A stretch of 64,000 bases of DNA, from positions 124,001 to 188,000 of the forward strand of contig NZ_JSEH01000006.1 of assembly GCF_000801335.2 (NCBI RefSeq). Reading direction: 5' to 3'. Positions 60,060 through 64,000 of the stretch are shown in pieces. Origin of the DNA: Desulfovibrio sp. TomC (GTDB taxonomy: Bacteria > Desulfobacterota > Desulfovibrionia > Desulfovibrionales > Desulfovibrionaceae). A model generated the notes under the pieces. That model had not been told where the DNA came from and did not search any database. It worked only from the letters and a program-made list of their open reading frames with translations. The position numbers and the translations under genes are program-made. Position 1 is the first letter of the stretch; the number at the start of each line of letters is the position of its first letter.

Positions 60060-60654
60060 GGATCAGGTCGCTCTCGGTCGGGTAGTGGGCGGCCGCCGCC
60101 GGCATTTCCAGCCAGAGGGACGTGGGGGCCACGCCTTGCAGGCCGCAGGGGGTTATGAGCGAAAAGACTGCAAGATCCCGGCCGACGTTCAGGGCCAGCC
60201 CGTGGGACGTGACATACTTTTTGACGGCCAGTCCGATGCTGGCGATCTTGCGTCCGGCGACGAACACCCCGGGGCGGCCCGGTTGGCGCTCGCCGCTTAC
60301 GCCATAGCCCGCCAGGGTCGCGATGACAACGGCTTCCAGGTCGGCGAACAGGCCGCGCAGACCGCCCCTGGCCGGCGCTATCTTGAAAATAGGATAGGCC
60401 ACGACTTGTCCCGGGAAATGGCAGGTGATGTTGCCGCCCCGGCTGGCCTCGGCCAGGGCAACGCCGCGCCCGGCGAGTGAGGCGGGCGCGACGAGCAGGT
60501 TTTCCCGGCCGCCGTGGCGTCCCAGGGTGATGACCGGGTCGTGTTCAACCAGAAACAGCCGGTCAGGCCCGCCTGCCAGACGTTCGGCCACAGCCTGCTC
60601 CTGGACCCGCCAGGCCTCGTCAAAAGCCATACGGCCCAGATCGGTCACGATCAT
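59992..60654 (-). CDS. lipB: Octanoyltransferase
   Basis: Transfers octanoate from acyl carrier protein to lipoate-dependent enzymes, 220 residues. The active site is visible: SRGGNITCHFPGQVVAYP, the lysine in GRKIASIGLAVKKYVTSHG and the catalytic Cys in SLITPCGLQG. GGAGGG precedes ATG 60654. It overlaps lipA on the same strand, so the two lipoylation genes are coupled. Confidence 0.93.
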   Translation of the reverse strand: MIVTDLGRMAFDEAWRVQEQAVAERLAGGPDRLFLVEHDPVITLGRHGGRENLLVAPASLAGRGVALAEASRGGNITCHFPGQVVAYPIFKIAPARGGLRGLFADLEAVVIATLAGYGVSGERQPGRPGVFVAGRKIASIGLAVKKYVTSHGLALNVGRDLAVFSLITPCGLQGVAPTSLWLEMPAAAAHYPTESDLIHDVKRTLVASFASVFGQKAELA

Positions 60655-60737
60655 GTTTTTTCCCTCCGACTGCCCTTTTGGCGCGGCACTGCAGGCATTC
60701 CCCCGCCTGTGACAGCGATGGCCGGCCAGCGGCGCGT

Positions 60738-60774
60738 AAAAAAAGGCTGCGAGCGCCATGCCCGCAGCCTTTTT
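60738..60774 (-). terminator. Intrinsic terminator of hisI-hisG
   Basis: GGCTGCG (60745-60751) pairs with CGCAGCC (60763-60769); on the minus strand the stem is followed by a run of eight T. It lies 26 bp after the hisG stop. A shorter T-run on the plus side makes it partly bidirectional. Confidence 0.85.
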
Positions 60775-60799
60775 GCTTCCAGCCCGGCAACCGCCGGAA

Positions 60800-61681
60800 C
60801 TAGATGACCTTATTGAGGGCGTACTCGATGATGCCCTCGGCGCCCAGGTCGTGGAGCTTGGGGATCAGATCGCGCACGGTGCCTTCGGCCACCACGATTT
60901 CAACCGACAGCCAGTCCTTGTTGTACAGGCCGGCCACGGTCGGGGCGGTCAGGCTCGGGAGCAGGGCCATGATGGCCGGCATCTTCTCTTCAGGCACGTT
61001 CATCTTGAGGCCGACAAGGCCCTCGGCCCGCAGCGCGCCCTGCAGCATCATATTCAGGATCTCGATCTTGCGGCGCTTAAACGGAATTTCCCAGGCCTTC
61101 TTGTTGGCAATAAGCTGGGTGTTGGTCGACAGCAGGTCGGAGATGATGCGCAGGCCGTGGGCCTTGATCGTGGTGCCGGTCTCGGTCACTTCCACGATGG
61201 CGTCGGCCAGGCCTTCGACCACCTTGGCTTCGGTTGCGCCCCAGGAGAATTCGACTTCCACCGGGATGCCCGCGCCGGCAAAATACTGTTTGGTGAAATT
61301 GACCAGCTCGGTGGCGATCTTTTTCCCGGCCAGATCCTCGGGGCGCTTGTACGGCGAATCGGCGGCCACGGCCAACACCCAGCGGGCCGGGCGGTTGCTC
61401 ACCTTGGAGTAAACCAGATCATCGACCAGGACGACGTCGGACTCGTTTTCCAGAATCCAGTCCTTGCCGGTCAGGCCGCAGTCCAGCGTGCCGGACTCGA
61501 CGTAGCGCGACATTTCCTGGGCGCGGCACATGGAGCAGGTGATCTCCGGATCGTTTATTTCCGGGAAATAGTTGCGGTGGTGCATCCGGATCTTCCACCC
61601 GGACTTTTCGAAAAGCGCCATGGTGGCGTCCTGGAGGGAGCCTTTGGGGATGCCGAGTTTGAGCATGTTCTCGCTGGCCAT
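60800..61681 (-). CDS. hisG: ATP phosphoribosyltransferase (long form)
   Basis: First enzyme of histidine synthesis, joining ATP and PRPP. At 293 residues it is the long form, with a C-terminal ACT-like regulatory domain (from about 215, [22 protein letters not shown]) that binds histidine, so it should not need HisZ. N-terminal signatures [14 protein letters not shown] and [12 protein letters not shown] are intact. AAGGAGG precedes ATG 61681, which overlaps the hisI stop. Confidence 0.95.
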   Translation of the reverse strand: MASENMLKLGIPKGSLQDATMALFEKSGWKIRMHHRNYFPEINDPEITCSMCRAQEMSRYVESGTLDCGLTGKDWILENESDVVLVDDLVYSKVSNRPARWVLAVAADSPYKRPEDLAGKKIATELVNFTKQYFAGAGIPVEVEFSWGATEAKVVEGLADAIVEVTETGTTIKAHGLRIISDLLSTNTQLIANKKAWEIPFKRRKIEILNMMLQGALRAEGLVGLKMNVPEEKMPAIMALLPSLTAPTVAGLYNKDWLSVEIVVAEGTVRDLIPKLHDLGAEGIIEYALNKVI

Positions 61682-62055
61682 TATTTGTAGACCTCCTTGG
61701 GGTCGAAGACTTTCGGGGAACAGGTACGTTCGCCGTCGTTGGTTACTTCCGTAAAAAAGCAGGACTTGTAGCCTTCGTGGCAGGCCGCGCCGCCAATCTG
61801 CTCGACCAGCACCAGGATGGTGTCGGCGTCGCAGTCCAGGCGTATGGATTGCACCTTTTGGACATGGCCGGAGGTGCCGCCCTTATGCCAGATTTTCTGC
61901 CGGCTGCGGCTGAAGTAATGGACTTCGCCGGTCGCCAGGGTTTTGTCGTAGGCTTCTTCGTTCATGTAGGCGAGCATAAGCACTTCGCCGCTGCACGCTT
62001 CCTGGGCGATGGCGGGGACGAGGCCGCCGCATTTCGCAAAATCGGGTCGTTTCAT
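61681..62055 (-). CDS. hisI: Phosphoribosyl-AMP cyclohydrolase
   Basis: Histidine-pathway enzyme of 124 residues that opens the adenine ring of PR-AMP. Metal-site motifs [10 protein letters not shown] and [12 protein letters not shown] are intact. It is the stand-alone HisI, without the HisE domain of the E. coli fusion. The stop overlaps the hisG start. AGGAG is five bases before ATG 62055, and only 14 bp separate it from the AT-rich gene upstream. Confidence 0.95.
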   Translation of the reverse strand: MKRPDFAKCGGLVPAIAQEACSGEVLMLAYMNEEAYDKTLATGEVHYFSRSRQKIWHKGGTSGHVQKVQSIRLDCDADTILVLVEQIGGAACHEGYKSCFFTEVTNDGERTCSPKVFDPKEVYK

Positions 62056-62069
62056 CTTCGCTCCTAACC

Positions 62070-62924
62070 TTAAGAACAGCTTCCAACGAAATTGATTTTG
62101 AATGCCAAGCGGGAAACGAAGTACGGTGACAAAAAAACTACTTCGGTATCTACGTTCCCAAGTTCAGACCAAGTAGTTCCGTTGTGTAAAGAAAGGGGAA
62201 TATTAAACTCCACAATTTCTTCTGGCAATATTAAGTCTGGAAGTTCAAAGTAGATGATGTGGGTGTTTTGATTGTGACTTGTCAAAAATCTTCTTCCCTG
62301 CGACTCCCCTCTTCTGTAGATACTCTTAGGGACTACTAATCCAAGTTTGCAAAAATCTTTACAAAGTGGTTCACTTCCAGTATTGCTCAGAGATACCTTC
62401 AGGCTAACTCCGAATAAATTCGAAGTCGACTTTATTGTAGTGTCTATTGTTGTACCATCATGAATTTTTATCCCATTGAGAAAGAAAGACACTCCGCTTG
62501 AATAGCTACATTGTCTGGTCACCTTTGCGCTTACGAGATGTTCAACTAATTTTGTCAATTTTGATTTCAGTTGGACTATGCTATCATTGTATACAATATG
62601 ATTAAAGTGTTTTAGATCAAATGGGATATCATTGGCGTTATTTGTAAGAGCAACAACTGTTTTGTTTAATGCATGTGCATAGCCAACTTCATAAAAAACA
62701 TTAGGATTCTTGCCACTCATATCTGCAATAATAATGTCCGCCTTCGATATTTCTTTGTAAATTTTTGACAGCATGTCCTCTACGAAAAGCTGTTCATCTA
62801 ATCTTTCACAGTGTGTTCCTGCATCCTTGCAAGCCGCCTGAATCCCAAGCTGATACACATCATCAAACTCAGGGTCAAACGGCATGAGCACGAAGACGAA
62901 CGGTTTTGGGGCGGTCGATTCCAT
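62070..62924 (-). CDS. NDT/TIR-like protein, candidate defence effector
   Basis: 284 residues. The N-terminal half reads [14 protein letters not shown], then [25 protein letters not shown], the pattern of nucleoside 2-deoxyribosyltransferase/TIR-like domains that often act as nucleotide- or NAD-degrading effectors in anti-phage systems. The C-terminal half (from about 140) is beta-rich and not recognised. The gene is markedly AT-rich compared with its neighbours, suggesting transfer. It lies 14 bp upstream of hisI on the same strand, so it now feeds into the his operon. No sensor or partner gene is visible, so a defence role is inference. Confidence 0.75.
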   Translation of the reverse strand: MESTAPKPFVFVLMPFDPEFDDVYQLGIQAACKDAGTHCERLDEQLFVEDMLSKIYKEISKADIIIADMSGKNPNVFYEVGYAHALNKTVVALTNNANDIPFDLKHFNHIVYNDSIVQLKSKLTKLVEHLVSAKVTRQCSYSSGVSFFLNGIKIHDGTTIDTTIKSTSNLFGVSLKVSLSNTGSEPLCKDFCKLGLVVPKSIYRRGESQGRRFLTSHNQNTHIIYFELPDLILPEEIVEFNIPLSLHNGTTWSELGNVDTEVVFLSPYFVSRLAFKINFVGSCS

Positions 62925-62957
62925 GTGGTAGGCTTTCTCTTCTCAGAAAAATAAAAA

Positions 62958-63176
62958 TTACTTGGTTCTCTGGTCTTTCTGCTTCGCACTGCCAACAGTA
63001 TCCACACCTGAAATAACCCCAATCCGTTCTTCCCGAACCCGCTCAACTAAACTTTCCACGTCGCCAACCGTCACACCCGCCAAGAGAAGCACGCTGTCTT
63101 TCACGACAAGCCCTTCCCCGCAGCCTCTACGGCCATTTTCAAAGAACATCGTTTGGTCGCGTGGACGCCGCACCAT
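62958..63176 (-). CDS. Possible small protein next to the AT-rich gene
   Basis: 72 residues if started at ATG 63176 (AGAGGG seven bases upstream) or 63 if started at 63149. The valine-rich middle (VVKDSVLLLAGVTVGDVESLVERV) looks foldable, and composition is nearer the AT-rich gene than the host average. No family recognised. It could be random. Confidence 0.35.
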   Translation of the reverse strand: MVRRPRDQTMFFENGRRGCGEGLVVKDSVLLLAGVTVGDVESLVERVREERIGVISGVDTVGSAKQKDQRTK

Positions 63177-63495
63177 GGGGACACCCTCTTGCGTTCGTCC
63201 TTCTCGCTTTATTACGAAAAAGGAGCGTTAGCTTACCCAAACGACAAACAAGTGACAAGCGCCTCGTCGCCGGCCGAATTTTATGCGCCGGCTTCCCCCA
63301 TTGCATGGGTCCGGGGAATCATCCTCCCGCGCCGGAGCAACGGTGGTTCCCGTCAAGCATCAGTTTCGGCCGTCCCGGTCCACAGCCGATCGAGTTGTCC
63401 GTCACCGCCAAGAATCTTCAAAAATTTCTCCCATCAAGGGGGTCCGGGGGGGATTATCCCCCTCGGCCGCCGGAGGCCTCTTCTCTTCTTTTCTC
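63177..63495. other. Gap between the accessory gene and rlmN
   Basis: 319 bp with no supportable gene. Its 3' part holds dispersed repeat copy e (63437-63478), listed separately. Confidence 0.5.
63437..63478 (+). repeat. Dispersed hairpin repeat of the GGCCGCCGGAGGC family, copy e
   Basis: A GGGGGGATTATCCCCC palindrome like the terminal unit of arrays B and C is joined directly to CGGCCGCCGGAGGC. This copy therefore links the two repeat families in one element. It lies 17 bp from the rlmN stop. Confidence 0.6.
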
Positions 63496-64000
63496 TTACC
63501 TTCCCTCACTCTCTCCCTCACTTTCTCCCTCGCACTCCGCCCGCAACTGGCCGCAGGCCGCCGCGATGTCCGCGCCCTTGCTCTTGCGCAGCGTTGCCGT
63601 CAGCCCTTTGGCCTTCACAATCTCCTGAAAAGCCAGCACCCGCTCCATGTCCGGCGGCCCGTAGGGCAACCCGGGCGTGGCGTTGTACACAATCAGGTTC
63701 ACCTTGGCCTTGACCCGTGAAAGCAGCCGCACCAGCTCCCGGGCGTCCGCGTCCGAATCATTGACCCCGGCCAGGAGCAGATATTCAAAGGTCAGCCGTT
63801 CCCGGGGCTTGAGCGGATACTGGGCCAGCAAATCCATCAACTTGCCAAGCTCCAGCTTGGCCGCGCCGGGCATGATCTTCTCGCGCTGGGCCTGGGTCGG
63901 CGCATGCAGCGATATGGCCAGCGAACACAGGCCCGTGCGGCCCATGTCCAGCAGATGGCGCGCCACGCCGGCCGTCGAAACCGTGATGCGCCGGCCGGAA
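63496..64000 (-). CDS. rlmN: 23S rRNA (adenine-2503-C2)-methyltransferase, 3' part
   Basis: The gene runs off the right edge; 168 C-terminal codons are visible. The segment starting ITVSTAGV, then SLAISLHAPTQ, ANVN-like LAGVNDSDADA, and KVNLIVYNATPG is the RlmN/Cfr radical-SAM family, and RKSKGADIAAACGQL is the usual RlmN C-terminus with its conserved Cys. Only the tail differs: a Glu/Ser/Gly repeat (ESEGESEGESEGR) follows. The start and the CxxxCxxC motif lie outside the window. Confidence 0.9.
   Translation of the reverse strand, partial: SGRRITVSTAGVARHLLDMGRTGLCSLAISLHAPTQAQREKIMPGAAKLELGKLMDLLAQYPLKPRERLTFEYLLLAGVNDSDADARELVRLLSRVKAKVNLIVYNATPGLPYGPPDMERVLAFQEIVKAKGLTATLRKSKGADIAAACGQLRAECEGESEGESEGR

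Noticed and set aside
1-64000. tRNA, rRNA, CRISPR array or insertion sequence
   Set aside because: No cloverleaf with CCA-end features, no rRNA segments, no regularly spaced identical repeats with unique spacers, and no transposase motifs were seen.

Overview
The window is about 64 kb of a GC-rich bacterial chromosome. Its gene content suggests a Desulfovibrionales sulfate reducer, most like the Solidesulfovibrio/Desulfovibrio group. That placement is an inference from the def-fmt-DUF116-rsmB cluster, a single-cluster Desulfovibrio-type ferredoxin, many PAS/sigma-54 regulators, two MoeA paralogues, an apparent selenocysteine codon and dense GC-rich intergenic hairpin repeats. No rRNA, tRNA, CRISPR array, prophage or insertion sequence was recognised.

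Layout. 0-6.6 kb: parB, heptose-7-phosphate kinase and an Mla-type phospholipid transport operon (STAS protein, permease, ATPase, MCE protein, lipoprotein). 6.5-9.3 kb: a TetR regulator divergent from a flavodoxin-fold reductase gene broken by an in-frame TAA, then a glycosyltransferase. 9.3-21.2 kb: housekeeping genes (ilvD, methyltransferase, hisS, aspS, def-fmt-DUF116-rsmB, alpha/beta hydrolase, old-yellow-enzyme reductase). 21.2-28 kb: moeA-glk, LysE exporter, aguB, then a second MoeA fused to a binding-protein-like domain, a half-size UPF0016 protein and a previously hidden TusA-like selenoprotein gene. 28-32.6 kb: a sensor kinase / response regulator / hybrid kinase operon. 32.7-41.6 kb: an HD protein, an EamA-type transporter, aguA, cysQ, two response regulators, a ferredoxin and a secreted metalloprotease. 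41.6-48.4 kb: glycogen phosphorylase, a NifU-like protein with a consensus sigma-54 promoter facing a PAS-AAA-Fis activator, an RRM protein and carbonic anhydrase. 48.4-59 kb: two glycosyltransferases, an SMR exporter, a chemoreceptor and an envelope cluster (DUF1134, SGNH-like, AMIN). 59-64 kb: lipB-lipA, hisI-hisG, an AT-rich NDT/TIR-like gene set directly upstream of hisI, and the 3' part of rlmN.

Three signals stand out. (1) At 27685-27918 a 77-codon TusA/SirA-like gene has an in-frame TGA at the catalytic-cysteine position. A hairpin follows whose loop begins with GGU 18 nt after the TGA, the geometry of a bacterial SECIS. (2) The intergenic regions carry modular repeats: 22-25 nt tandem units whose palindromic cores change in a compensatory way, plus long perfect hairpins of 17-23 bp downstream of four plus-strand genes. 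(3) A sigma-54 promoter, a nested dyad and an adjacent activator gene form a self-contained regulatory unit for a NifU-like protein.

Most neighbouring genes are tightly packed with short overlaps, which argues for several translationally coupled operons: mla, def-fmt-DUF116-rsmB, kinase-regulator, hisI-hisG and lipB-lipA.
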